Origin: Melieria omissa
Taxonomy: Eukaryota; Arthropoda; Insecta; Diptera; Ulidiidae
Reading direction: 5' to 3'
Length of the DNA: 64,000 nucleotides
NCBI GenBank assembly: GCA_963971225.1
Contig: OZ020268.1
Span: 45,992,404 to 46,056,403, forward strand
A program made the position numbers and the translations under genes. This document shows positions 34,155-46,500 of this stretch, in pieces. The notes below the pieces were generated by a model. It did not search any database and was not told the origin of the DNA. It saw only the letters and a program-made list of their open reading frames with translations. The first letter of the stretch is position 1. Each line of letters opens with the position of its first letter.

Positions 34155-34883
34155 GTAACAGCAATACGTATAAACTTTAAAAAAATATTGAAAGCAACTT
34201 AATAAAGAAAGTGAAGTAGAGAAAGGATGGTCTAGAGATGTCACAAAACGTTTTTTCGGTCACGAAATATTTGAATAAAACTAATTTAACTAGCAATTGA
34301 AGTTAATAGGAATCACTTCTAAATAGGAGTACAAATTTGAAATTGCAGTTTGAAATACAAATTTACTGCTTTTTTAATGAAAAATCGTTGACAGTAGCAA
34401 CTTTCTGTAACTTCCTGGCCACATATGAACTGATTGTTTTTCGAGGCGTTCCAGGAATCAACTGAATTCAACTGTCTTCTTATGAACGAAAGCAAAGCAC
34501 AGCGAGGCCATGCATCATCGATCGTAACAGATGGTAGTCGAAAACGGCATTGTTTGACTAGCTTAAAACGGGTTAAATAATATTTTAATCAGTATCAATA
34601 TTTTTTAATTGCAGAAAAAATATTTAATAGTTATGAAAAAATACAAAATTATTATTTTTTGATTTTATTTAACCATTATTAAAGAAACAGGGGTTTGATC
34701 AAACGCGCCCAATTCGTAGACTTCAATTAGAACACAAACTTTCACTGATATCACTGCAAATTATTGGAAACTATTTTGGGGATAGTTGTTAGCAACAGCA
34801 GCAACATTTTCGCTTGACTGTGTGCCTTAGTGTCAATCAGTAACCGAATCGATTTCATCGAATTTCATTATAATACAGTGAAT
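34155..34883. other. No supported feature
   Basis: AT-rich sequence between the 148-bp tandem repeat and the MITE. I see no coding, repeat or RNA signal. Confidence 0.4.
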
Positions 34884-35032
34884 CAGGGGCGGATTCAGAC
34901 AAATATTTCGGGGGGGTTTAAAAAAGTAATTCTTTAATATTTATAAAATGCCAAAAATGCCTTTTAATATGTAGTTTTAAAGTCGATTCTACTATTTCGG
35001 GAGGGGGTTTCAACCCCCTGAATCCGCCACTG
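34884..35032. mobile_element. 149-bp hAT-type MITE, copy 1
   Basis: Ends CAGGGGCGGATTCAG and CTGAATCCGCCACTG form terminal inverted repeats, followed inward by G-rich and C-rich runs (ATTTCGGGGGGG and GGTTTCAACCCCC). The interior matches the copy at 47122-47273 (AAAAAGTAATTCTTTAATA, TTATAAAAT, TATGTAGTTT). The flanking octamers (CAGTGAAT and CATTAAAT) agree at six of eight positions, a decayed hAT-size duplication. Confidence 0.88.
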
Positions 35033-36247
35033 CATTAAATTCATAGTCCATTTCGGCTGTAAATATTTCGTAACTGACAAAATGTGTGGCCAAGAGAACA
35101 TAAATTGTTATAAAAATTTTCAAAATTTCGATGCGACGTTAGATGACACAGAACTTTGTCGTTTAATTCCAATAGTTATTAGAAACCTCTTTTCCTTTTA
35201 AAGTCAACCCACAGTGCAGTCTCAATTCCGGCATCGAAATTTCCTGCCTAATTTCATGATTTCATTTCACAACTTCATTGTTTGCAGCACTTTGTCTTGT
35301 TTAAAACAGTTACTAAATTTAATAATTTCTGCTCCAACACTACCACAACATTTCGCTCTTCGACGCAAACGCGAACGCACAACTTTGCTCATGTTTTGTT
35401 CTAACTCATTATGACACCAGGATGCTTTGCTTGCGTTGCTATTACATCGTTCAAACTACTCGCATGCACCGGCAGCTGTCTGCCAGTCTTTCAGCGTTTC
35501 CTGCGTTATGGCAAAAGCGCGTTTGTGTTGCGGCACTTCATATGCCACGCAATTAGCGCCCAATGCAGAGTGCAGGCGCCGCGCGTAAGTGTTTGATGAC
35601 AACCGCCATTAGAGCACACAAGTGCATGCCTGGCAACACTGTGCCGTCTGGTGCTTTTAGTGCGCTGCAGTTGCCTGTGTCGTCCATTACATTAACATGC
35701 AGCTGCAGTCAGTGTCTTCGCCGCACTCGGCGTCGTTATCTCATTCTCCACATAATTTAATTATTTAGAAGTTTCGTTGTGTTGCGCTTGCGGCCAAATT
35801 GAATTATGCAGCAGCCGCTTCCACCGAACATGCAACTGACTACTCTTGGGGCCACATGTGGGCGGCCGTGCAGCTGCTCCTTGCATTTATTTAAATGTTA
35901 ATTTGCTCGGGAATCTCTTAAATAATAAAAATATTCCGCCCCATTTGGCCGCAACAGGCATGCGCCTTGCGGCCATATTTGCCTTTGTTGACAACTAAAT
36001 AAATGTCAAGTATGGTGCAGCGGCCGTTGAGCAAATGTCAATTTATGCTCGCTTGATTTATTTTATCTGTAGGCAGATTGTGAAATGAATTGCATTTGAT
36101 TGCAATGGTTGAAAAGGCAAAAAATTTGCAGAAATATGTGCCCACCTCTCATTAATGAATGCCAATAAAAATATTTAAAATTAATAAAACTAATTTTCAT
36201 ACATGAATTTTACTTCAAATTTATGTAATTTCAGCTCTAACAAAGCA
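35033..36247. other. No supported gene; locally GC-richer DNA
   Basis: Between 35400 and 36050 the DNA is richer in GC than its surroundings, with many GCGC/TGCC words. Open frames there (35411-35596 and 35563-35760, plus strand) show no domain. Such islands can be conserved regulatory DNA, but nothing specific can be assigned. Confidence 0.35.
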
Positions 36248-36415
36248 TTACTAATGCATTTCAAAAATACACGAATTAATTGAAATTGCAATAAAGATTA
36301 CCTAAAAAAATAATTGTCAAAAAAATATTAGTAATGCATTCCAAAAATATACAAATTAATTGAAAATCCAATTCAGATTTAAAAAAAAATTATTGCCAAA
36401 AAAATATTAGTTTTG
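36248..36415. repeat. Two tandem copies of an 85-bp AT-rich unit
   Basis: Units at about 36248-36333 and 36334-36415 share TTAGTAATGCATT/TTACTAATGCATT, CAAAAATAYACRAATTAATT, GAAAWYCAAT and a TTGYCAAAAAAATATTAG end. Non-coding. Confidence 0.8.
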
Positions 36416-36749
36416 TTATGAATTTTGTGGGTTTTAGCAATGAAATAAAACTAGTTAACTAAAAAAAATTCATTTTCATTGACACTGTAACTCACTAATT
36501 AAAACTGCAAATGCTTTAATAATTGCTCGCATTTTTCCGCGCCACTTTGTCAGCCCCCAAGGCCCATTCAACCAGCAAACTAATTCAATTTATTTCCCAC
36601 AATGGCTGCCACATTCTGAATGAAATCGATTTTATACGCACACACAATGATATTGTGCAATAAATTAATTTACATACAAACATAATTTACTGACACAGAA
36701 ATAATTGAATAATTTTCACGCGCTTGCACGTTCGCCGCTTAGTGCTGTA

Positions 36750-37640
36750 ATAAAAAATTACTCATACGTCCCATGTGGCCAATTTGAACAAATGAATGCG
36801 CTGCCCATAGCAACAGTTGAAGAAGAATAAGCATACTAAGCAGCTAAGTTTTTTTATGATTGTTTTAACAATAAAAAAGAACGAAATTCTAATATTTCAA
36901 TATTTTGCATGGTTTTTAATAGCTTTACAAAAAATTGAAATTAAAGTGAAAATTTATATTTGTACATTCGTATCTGTCGGGACACTAGTTAAATCAGTCT
37001 CAGCTGATATTTGTGAGGTCGTTGTCTTCCATAGAGTTCGACGGTCGCAGGCCAAACACAACGCCCACTCTGGTTTCTATAAATATCACTCATACGCACC
37101 GTAGGCTCAATTAAATTGATTTCATTAACAAATTGTGATTTAAGTATTTCGAAACTGCGGCTCAGCTGTAAATAAGCAAAATACAGCATTCCGATGCTCA
37201 AAGTTGTCAAGTAGAAATTAAGCAACTGGTTCATGGCGAGCGTTCATTAATTGACCGCCGTGATCATGCGACTTCATACCCCTCGATTATTATTTTCTTT
37301 TAAGCTACATCAAGTTTTAAGTCTACACTAACAATCCAACCACTTTGAACGAGCTCAAGGCTACTCTCGAGACGCCTTTGCTATAATAACTCTGCACATA
37401 TGGAACCCAATAATCAAAACTTGGACCCAACGTTTGAAGCACTGGCAGCCAAGCCAAGGCGGTCATTTGATTACGTGCTCTTTCATACATAATGAATGTA
37501 GCTTCGAAAAAAAAGCACCATCTGATAGTGGTTGTTCTATTTAAATTTAGATTTTTCCAGATTCTTTTATTATAAAATAACTCATACGCCCCCAAGGTTC
37601 AGTCTCCACATTCCTGTATTATAAAATAACTCATACGCCC
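36750..37640. repeat. Cluster of four ATAAAA-ACTCATACGC motifs
   Basis: Copies at 36750-36771, 37078-37100, 37571-37591 and 37620-37640 all read ATAAAWA-WYACTCATACG on the plus strand. The last two are 49 bp apart and share about 30 bp (ATTATAAAATAACTCATACG plus a related upstream ATTC stretch). A further copy lies at 31066-31088. The function is unknown. The DNA between copies has no supported gene. Confidence 0.7.
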
Positions 37641-39038
37641 AAAATTATAATTGGGTTTGTTCTAAGTGCTAAGCCTACTAACTTATACATTTTAACTAAA
37701 ACTTAGTTTATCCACAACTACAATAAAAATAATGTAAGAAATGCCTAAAGTGTTGCAAAGTTGTCGCTTTTCTCCAAATTATCAACCACACGCCAACATA
37801 TTTCACTGCACAAGTTCTAAAACTTTTGGCAGATACATTTTTATAATCTGTGAATATGTAAACAATGAGAACACAGTCAGCCACATGCCAAAAGTTGTGC
37901 AGCAAACAAACATTGACTTGTCTGTAATCACAAGTTTTGCAGCAGGCAACACAAAGTGTATGTTGCAAATAGCGTTGAGCATTGGAAACCAAATAAGAGT
38001 GCATTACTTTTAACAAAAAAATACTGACTTGAACAAAATACGAGCTGAGTAACAAAACCACAAAATAACAGAATCAAAAAAAGCTTAAAATTTAGTCAAA
38101 GCCTCGCCAGCAAAAAACATTAAGCGCATTAATTATTGGTTTGTGTGAGTGTCGGAGGCTTTTGTTGCAAGCAGTTGTTGTAAAGTTTGTGTCAAACGGA
38201 TCCATAAATAGCGACAAAGAATGGCATACAATTTTAATGCGATTCAGATGAAATTTGTAGGGGGACTCCGTCGCTCAAGTATTGCATACGACTTGTGCTC
38301 ATGCCACATGCCAAATGCAGTGCTGCGTGTGTTTGCTGTCCAAACTTTAGCATAAGGTCGCTTGGAATGTGTGCGCCAGACAATGCGGGCCTATTATTGC
38401 ATAATTCAGACGACACATTCCAGTACACGAGCTGACATGAATGAGTAAATGCGCAGTGAAGGCCGCAAAACTTGATGTTCAAATTGCATTCGGACGTTTG
38501 AGTATAACAACTTGTGCTGATGAGGGGCGATTTACAGGACCTTGTCCTTTCGATGGACAGTTTATTTTAAATGAAATTTTACTATACTTATGTACGAGGC
38601 GATGTGTGGCATGTGGCTATTGCAGACGGCTTCAGCAAATATTGTTTTTCATTGTTCAAAAAACTGTTTCTAGAAGACTGACTGCTTCAACTAAGGATAT
38701 TTAATTTAAAAGGGTTACACTTTTTGTTTGAGTTCAAACGTAAAATTAGGTAAAACATGCCCTCAATTGAGTTAAACAATAAATCCACAAGACCGTACGA
38801 CAAAAATAAAAAATACTTAAAATACACTAACAAATCCTTATAATTGCAAAAATTGGAGCCAAATATAGTAAAACTGCATTTATGGTTTTTCTCTCTGACG
38901 TGGAAATTTTTTTTAAGAGGACTTAAAAATTTGAAGATCATGAATATTTCAAAAGATTTTTTAAAAAAATTGAGCTCCATATAGAATATTGATATGGGTA
39001 CCAAATTAAAGGAAAAACTCTCTAGAGTTTAACAAAAC
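37641..39038. other. No supported feature
   Basis: AT-rich DNA with overlapping short frames on both strands (37708-38061 minus, 37741-38013 plus, 38687-39004 minus), none with a recognisable domain. A TTTTTTAAAAAATTGA-type phrase near 38960 recurs near 39335 next to the repeats described below. Confidence 0.4.
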
Positions 39039-39535
39039 TTAAACTTTTTGTTGCGCAAGAACAAAAATGTACTGAAAATGTCTTTTTAAAGCTTTATCCT
39101 TGAATATCCTTGAAAATGTCCAATAGTTTGTTTTGAACTTATGAAACTTTTTGTTGCGCAAGGACGAATAGGTACTGAAAATGCCCTTTTAAAACTTTAT
39201 CCTTGGATATCCTTGAAAATGTTAAATAGTTTGTTTTGAAAAAAAGTGACTCAAGGCCCTTCTGACTTTGCTTGCGAACTTATGAAACTTTTTGTTGTTG
39301 TTGACTTTGAAATTTCAAGAACATGAATGTTAAAAAAATATGTTTAAAAAATTGAACGTCATTTAGAATAGTTGTACGAGTACCAAGTTAGAGTTTAACA
39401 AAATTTAAACTTTTTGTTGCGCAAAGACGAAAAGGTACTTAAAATGTCCTTTAAAAGCCTTATCCTTGAATATCCTTGAAAATGTCCTTTAGAAACGTTA
39501 TCCTTGAATATCCTTGAAAATGTCCAATTGTTTAA
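39039..39535. repeat. Three diverged copies of a roughly 100-bp repeat
   Basis: Copies at about 39039-39135, 39146-39235 and 39402-39535 share ACTTTTTGTTGCGCAARGAC, GGTACTKAAAATG, TTATCCTTGAATATCCTTGA and AAAATGTCCAAT. The third copy holds an internal duplication of the TATCCTTGAATATCCTTGAAAATGTCC part. The sequence is non-coding and its origin is not recognised. Confidence 0.85.
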
Positions 39536-39864
39536 GTGTCTTGAATTAAAAATGTTTTCTATTTTTTCTGCTTCTTCTTCTTCCTTTAGTACGTAAAGAT
39601 ATAACATTCAAAAAACGTGTACACTTCTCTTCTTTAGGCCTAAACACTCAGTTTATTAATTTCGTATTATTTTTAAAACTTTAAGTTATTCTAAGGACCA
39701 ACAAAACATTTTATTCGTGAAACCATAGGAGGTTCAGAGGTTCACAAAGTAGCTTTTAGTTGCCATATGATAATTAGCGGAAAGGTTAATTTTTTTTAAA
39801 CGTAGTTCCTCAGAGTTTTCTGATTCGTAAACTTTTAAGTTGCTCTACACCTCATATGTCCGAT

Positions 39865-40260
39865 CTAAATTAGAATATGTCTCGCTCATTGTAAGGCCTT
39901 CAGTGTTATATCAATCGCATTGAACGAGTTCAGAACTCCTTTCTTCGCTTTGCTTTTCGGTCCCTCAGATTCCAAGATCCCATTCCCTATTACACTACTG
40001 GCTGTAAAATCCTCAATATGAATTCCCTTCATAATAGAAGAATTATTCTATACTTATTCTTCGTCTTGATCTGTTTTCCAGTGTTGTTAATCGCAAAATG
40101 ATCCCTGTTGAAAGGAGCTTCCAACAATGAATTTTTGTTCGACAGTTCTCAAATGGCTGCATTGCTCTTTTATAACAACAAAATTTATAATCTCGTAGCG
40201 TATTTCTCACGTTCAACAACTCATTCAATTCTTTACTTTTAGCTGCTGAACAGTTGCTGT
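39865..40260 (+). pseudogene. C-terminal remnant of a CR1-like reverse transcriptase
   Basis: With a frame change near 39915 the plus strand reads KLEYVSLIVRPS, RIERVQNSFLRFAFRSL, RFQDPIPYYTTGCKIL and NSLHNRRIILYLFFVL. This lines up with SRLEYAALIWNP, RLERVQKKFLKFALFSL and NFQEPIPSYKSRCLL in the intact ORF2 at 25614-28571. It is therefore the post-RT C-terminal region of a related element, broken by several frameshifts. Neither the active site nor the 3' tail remains. Confidence 0.85.
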
Positions 40261-42689
40261 TGACTTTCGCAAACATTGGAATTATTCCAGAATATGCAAA
40301 AATTTTGAATAGCTACTCTTCAACGTTGCCTACTCTTCTGTCTGCGCAAATGTTTCGCTCATACTCACATTTCCATATTTCGCACCAACAAGTGCAGTGT
40401 TCTTGTTTACCCGTTCACACCAGTTTCCAACTTTATGTAAATTAAAAAAAAAAAATAGATGGAAAAACTGCTGCCAAAGCGAAAGAGAAACTTTTCATAC
40501 AAACGAACGAAACGAACGGCAAGCGGATTAACGCAGCATTAAGTCGGCGTTTGCTTTGCTGCACTATGGCAATCATTCGCTCCCTCCAACACTGTCTCTG
40601 TCTTTGTCTCTGCTATGCTGTGTGCAATATTGCAGCACCGCATGTTGCATGCAATTTGGCGCCGACAGCACTAGTCAACACCAACGACAGCTGCTGGCGC
40701 GTTAATGGCGGCCGTTAGGACCGCACAACGCGGCACTGGCCATGTCGCTTGACAGACTTGGCACATGATGCGCGGTGCCAGTTTCTGGCTGCTGAGCTAA
40801 GCAACTGCAATAAATCATGGCGTGGACTTAGCAGCGCTTTGCAACAGCTTAAAGTGCTAGCGAACGCTTTTCCGCTGAATTCTCCAGCGACATAATTCGG
40901 CCTGAGCGCCTTAATTGGCTCTAGTCGAGTTTTTGTTTGCAATTTTTTGCTAGAATTGCACCAACATGTGTTCAAATATTTGATGAGTAAATATTGTCTT
41001 TGGACAGTTACCAATGTGTAGTTGCTGGAAACAACATAAAACTAAAAATAAATAAAAAAAAATATTTTCAGAAAAAGAACAGCTTATGAGAATCACAAAG
41101 CTTTAAAGTCATAGAACTAATGTGCTCAAGGAGGCAAAAATATATTTTCAGAAATTGCTATCTTTGCGAAAACTTGACATTCATATCTTGGTAAAGAGAT
41201 ATTTGCAACATTTATTTGCACAATTGACATTTGGCATTGCAAAGTCTGTGGGATATAAACTTTCGAGGAAACCCATTTAAAGTGGACAATGTTAGATAGT
41301 TTGGTTAGATTTAGAATAAAGTTACGTTAAAGTTAGAATACGTAATTTCCAGAAGAGGCTGCGTGAAATGGTTGCCAATATTAACCGATTTAATATCCTT
41401 CAGCTGGTGAAGAACATCGCTCAACCAAACATAGTTTCAAATAACTTATGAAACAGAGTAATAGACAATTTGATGCCTTGGATCCAGTCCTGTAACTAAA
41501 GGCGTGAGGCCATAGAAATGATATTACTAAACATTTTGAATGTGAAATAATTTTTAATTTAATTTTATTTTAAAATTTATTTAACATTCTTTTTTACATT
41601 TGACACAAAGCCCTGTAAAATTTATTTTTAAACTCAGACACGCTGCACCTTTGCTTTACTTGTGGCTACCCGTGCAATCTTTTTGATATTTATTGTTTAA
41701 TATCTGACAGAGTAAGTATTAATCCAATTTAGTTAATATTTCAACAGCTAAACAAATTTTAGAGTTGTTTTCAACAACAACATAAACACATATTTTTTTG
41801 AAAATTTTTTTCATGTTTGAACTTAAATTTTGTCATTTTGATCTCTCGTCGTTTACCAAAATACCCATGCGGGGAAATCCAAGCGCTGCCGCCGCCATTT
41901 TAAATGAAACCCTCAATAACTCATAATTTTTTTCCATGCCTCAGTATGTGTTCAATAAAACTTCTGGAAAGAAATCTTCAAGTATTTTCAGTAATCTCAA
42001 AATAAATCGCTAAAGTTAGGCCTTCTTTCAAAAACGGACTAACTATGACCAGACGAAGTTACTAAATCACCATCGACCGATACACTTTCGATCCACTTTC
42101 GTCATTCCATATCATTTGCCTCATCGCCGTCGTCCTTGCCAAACCATGGTTATTCTTCATTACATTCGGAATTAGTTTCAATTAACCCTTTCGCTAGTTT
42201 GTTTCCACATGGCAACATGCTACTTTGTCGATGTCTGATCCCTTTATAATTTCAAGAAAATATTTTATTGTTGGTCCTTAAAATAGCTTCAAGTTTTAGA
42301 AATAATACAAAATTAATAAACAGAATATTTAAGTTAAAAAATATACATATAGCGGTTTTTTAAATGTTATATCTTTGAATAGTAAAGAAAGAAAAAGCGG
42401 AAACAAATTAGAGAAATTTTTAATTTAACTTTTTACTTCAATTCAGATAGATTTTTAAAATAAATTTAGCAGAAGTTAATGAAGAAATATTCAATTTTTG
42501 ATTGCGCTTAACAAATTTTATGTTTTAATACTTATTACAGTCACAACGATATGGTTGCTGTCATATAACATTATTCTAAAAAACAGCGTAACAAAAATTT
42601 CAAAACTTAGTATGTTTTTTATATAACCACACAAAAGCCTTAATTGATAAATTTACAACTTTAACTATCCTTATTAAAACGTTAAGTTT
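40261..42689. other. No supported gene
   Basis: Contains a GC-richer patch (about 40500-40960) with biased open frames and otherwise AT-rich DNA. No domain, tRNA or element termini could be identified. Confidence 0.4.
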
Positions 42690-43755
42690 AGTGGGATAAC
42701 CGATTATATCGTGCCGTACCTAAGTTTTCAAACGGATTTCGGGGCGAAATTTCCTACGAGGGCCGAATGGGAAAGAACCAGTCTTTTCAACGAATACGAC
42801 ATACACATCTTTACGGATGGATCCAAAATGGCGTGCGGGGTGGGTGCGGGGGTATACTCACAGCACGTGGGGATAAATGAAGCCATACGTCTACCCAATG
42901 ATGCCACGGTCTTTCAGGCAGAGGTCTTGGCGGTCAGGGAGGCCTGCCGACTGGTAGAGAGACACATCATTGATAGGTGTAAGGTTGCAATATTCATTGA
43001 CAGTCAGGCAGCAATAAAGGCTCTACATTCGACCACGGTCCAGTCAAGGTTGGTAGAGGAGTGTAGGACGGCTCTGGGCGCGCTAAATCGCTGCGCTGAT
43101 ATCACCCTCATCTGGGTTCCCGGCCATAGGAACATTGAAGGGAATGAGAGAGCGGACGAATTGGCGCGCTTGGGAGCCTCGCTTGACGTATCACTGGGTG
43201 TCTCGGTTCCGACGCCTTTGAGAGTCGTCAAGAGGGTGCAGATAGCACTACCTCGGCCTTGCCAATCGGAGGTGGAAGTCACTGCCTTCCTGCCGTACCT
43301 CGCGAGAGATGTGGCCCTCCTACAACGAGCCGAGATCTCGCGAGCTTATTAACAAACCACGCACAGACGTCGCTAGGCTTACGGCGATCATAACAGGCCA
43401 CTGGACTATAGGTCCACTTGCGGAGAGGCTAAACATCCCCGTCAATACCCACTGCAGGAGCTGTGGGAATTTAGAAGAGAAAGAAACACCAAATCACTTC
43501 CTCTGTCAGTGCCCAGCTCTGGCAAGGGCAAGATTTAAGTTTCTAGGGAAACACTTTTTCACTTGTATGACCGATTGCTCGACAATTAGTCTGGGGAATC
43601 TTCTCGGATACCTAAATTCTACCAGGTGGATTTAGTCATACAACTAACCAGTTTTAGTTTTCGGTGAGCATGTGGTACCAAAACGGCGTCTATGCGCTAA
43701 TTGTGACTTGCAGGGGGACTGCGAGTCAGCCACTTCAACCAACCAACCATCCTTA
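42690..43755 (+). mobile_element. 5'-truncated RNase H-bearing non-LTR retrotransposon
   Basis: Begins just upstream of the RNase H domain and runs through the polyprotein C-terminus, 3' UTR and an AACC tail (TTCAACCAACCAACC, about 43734-43750). The 3' end matches 586-830 closely, giving a two-copy family here. RNase H downstream of RT with a simple-repeat tail suggests the I, R1 or LOA group. The 5' junction is estimated. Confidence 0.9.
42711..43635 (+). pseudogene. Non-LTR polyprotein C-terminus: RNase H and cysteine motif, frameshifted
   Basis: The first frame (42711-43352) holds RNase H motifs in order: IFTDGSK (first catalytic Asp), VFQAEVLAV (Glu), IFIDSQAAIKAL (second Asp) and WVPGHRNIEGNERADELA (His and last Asp), so the active-site residues are intact. 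Around 43275-43310 the coding sequence slips into another frame (to 43635) with MWPSYNEPRSRELINKPRT, then HWTIGPLAERLNIPVNTHC, RSC and FLCQCPALARARFKFLG. The frameshift and the lack of RT make the copy dead. Confidence 0.9.
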
Positions 43756-44032
43756 TTAAAAACTGTAGGGTAAGGGTTAATGGGTTCAACTTAACCGGTC
43801 CAAAACAGGCCTAAATTTGAAGATTTATTTTGCAACTATGGAAAATATTAGAAGATTTCTTTCCCGATGGTTTATTGAGCACATGCTCAAGTATTTAATT
43901 AAAATCTTTTGTTTAAACAAAAAAATTCAAAATGGCGGCGGCAGTGCCTGGGATCACCCGGATGGATATTTGTTGCTAACGAAATCGTTACAAAAATCTT
44001 TGGTAAGAAGAAAGTAATAAAAAACTCTTTTA

Positions 44033-44226
44033 TGATTATGATTATGATTATGATTATGATTATGATTATGATTATGATTATGATTATGATTATGATTATG
44101 ATTATGATTATGATTATGGTTATGATTATGATTATGATTATGATTATGATTATGATTATGGTTATGATTATGATTATGATTATGATTATGATTATGATTA
44201 TGATTATGATTATGATTATGATTATG
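44033..44226. repeat. (ATTATG)n hexanucleotide array
   Basis: About 32 copies of ATTATG, with two units carrying a G substitution (GGTTATG near 44118 and 44160). The hexamer register makes a long Met-Ile frame on the plus strand, which is an artefact. Confidence 0.95.
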
Positions 44227-46500
44227 TTTGGTAATTTTAATTGAAATTATATTATTTTATCATTGCAAAGTGGTTGCAGGTCTGCTGTTGCGGTTTGCTG
44301 TTACAGATGGCAGTGGCACAATGGAAATTCAAGTCACTGCCAGCAGACAAAGAAGTAAAGAAGAACAGAGAAGTTGCAAAAGTGATTGAGAGGATGAGAT
44401 GAGGGTGAAGAGGGCAAGACGAGTGTAAGACCCTCTAACAATGAACTGAATCATTTTTTCTTAATTTGTTTGCATGTGTGAGGATGCAATATTTGTGCAA
44501 AGTTCTTGGAAGACGAAAAAGGAATGCGATGTAATTTTAAGGCTATGAAACTTTGCAACTTGAATATGCATTAAGGCGCGGAATGAATGAAAAACAGCAA
44601 GAATTCGAGTGCCTAAATCAACAAATTCTAAGGAGAACTCCTTGGTGGTTCTGTAGTTCGCTGGAATATCTCACTGAGTACTCTCACCATGTATGTAGAA
44701 TCAATCATCACTCACCACTCATCTCGACGTTTCTAATATCTGAACGCAACAAACTCAAACTAATCTCATCATAAAACCGTCAAATATATTCTTCAAGCTA
44801 CTTTAAACTTTCATAGTCAATTTATGCATTCACCAATTTTCATTGGCTTTTCCCTTCGCCAATCCACTTTTGTCAATTCGACATTTGTGCCACTTCGTCA
44901 ACTTTTCGTTTTATAGGTTTTTGTGCCACTTTCACAGCTCGAGTTTCAATTGAAAAATGAGCAAACTGCTTTTCATTTCCCTTCTGTTTCTTTCTTCGCT
45001 GCCATAGCGCCGCGTTTCTCATTTCAAATTCTCAAATTCGCCATGCAAAACAATGCAGCCACACGAACACAATATGTATAGAAAAAAGCGAAAAACCATT
45101 GGCAGCAATCGGCGGCTGGCGGCATGCGGCAAGGACACCCAACAGTTGGCATCCTTTCGTTTGCTATGTGCATTCGTTGCGTTTCATTTCGTTCGGTTGT
45201 GCCATTTGTCTGTTGGTTGGGCTGCTTGTGCGGTGGCTGGCGGTTTTTGTTTTTTAATAAAGCGCGCCACGTTCGTGCATTATGCATTTTAATACGCGCT
45301 GCGTAGTCTTTGCGAGTCAGCGGCAAGTGGCGGCGCGGCATTCAACTTTGACCTAACGACGCACTGTTGCGCTTTTCGACGTAGAAAATAATTAAAAAGC
45401 GTTCCAGCCGCTGCAGCAGAGTGGGCCAAGCTTAGAGCCAAAGACGTGCTCGGCAGGCAAATGTGCTTTTCGGACAAGGTCGTCCATCATCGAGCGCCGG
45501 GCGCGGGTCAAAGGCGACGATAAGCTATTAAAAGCCACAAAAGCCCATTGAGTTGGCAGCAGTTGCGAAGAGCTGAAACTGAAGTGTCATTGCGGCATTC
45601 GGAGGTTGCAAAATTTCGCAGCCCTTAGTGGCAGCCAAGTCAAGTGCAGTTTTTCGATTGATTTGCTGAGGGAGCTGGATTTTAATTTGGCTTCGTTTCC
45701 TTTGCCAATTTCACGGCGAACGTGTCTGGCAAAATTTTCGCTGACAAGTGGAAATTGTGTGAAGTGGCAAAGTCGACGAACAAAGACCATTTTCAAGCAC
45801 TTGCGAGTATTTTCGGCTTAAATGTTATTTCAGTTTCGTTTTATTTATTCATTGTTCCCCTGCTGCGCAATGCTTCTTTCACCCTCCACACTTCCTTCCT
45901 TCCTTCCTTCCTGCGTTATACCACACGTTGCGGTTTGTGTTACACCGAATGTCGATTAGCACACTTAGCACAAAAATTGAAAAAACAAAAGCGCAGCAGC
46001 GTTAAAATTAAACAATAGCCGTGTCGGACTTTTTTTCAAGCTATTTGCGTAATTTGCTGCCAGCCGAGCGCGACGTGCCCCATAATGCGCTGGTCTGAAT
46101 TTAAAATTTCAATTTTGCCACAACAAAGGCGAAAAAATATTATTGCAGGCTGCACACGGCAGGTGGATTCGTAACTTTGTGTCTGTGTGTGTGTGGGTAG
46201 TAGTGTGTCTGTCGCTCTATGAACTTTAATTTGCATTTGAAATTAGCAACAAAGGATGAGCTAGTTGCGAGAACAAAAGCTGCTAACAATGAACTAAAAT
46301 CAACAATGAAACCGGCAGCAAATAACAACGGCAACAACAATAAAACAGTATTAAAGAGAAATTAAAAAAAAATAATTAACATTATAAAAAAAACAAGAAA
46401 ACAAAGTGGGTGAAGGCAATTAAAAATGAAACAATTGAAAAAGAGCAAAAATTAAAATATTCATTAATATAAACTAATAATAATGTAAAAAAAATATTTT
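44227..46500. other. No supported gene; mixed AT-rich and GC-richer DNA
   Basis: The interval 45000-45560 is GC-richer, with overlapping frames on both strands that show composition bias and no domain. A (TTCC)4 run lies at about 45892-45911. Conserved non-coding DNA is possible but cannot be judged from one sequence. Confidence 0.35.

Noticed and set aside
43909..44244. Frame with a long Met-Ile repeat
   Set aside because: It is a translation of the ATTATG hexamer array preceded by random sequence.
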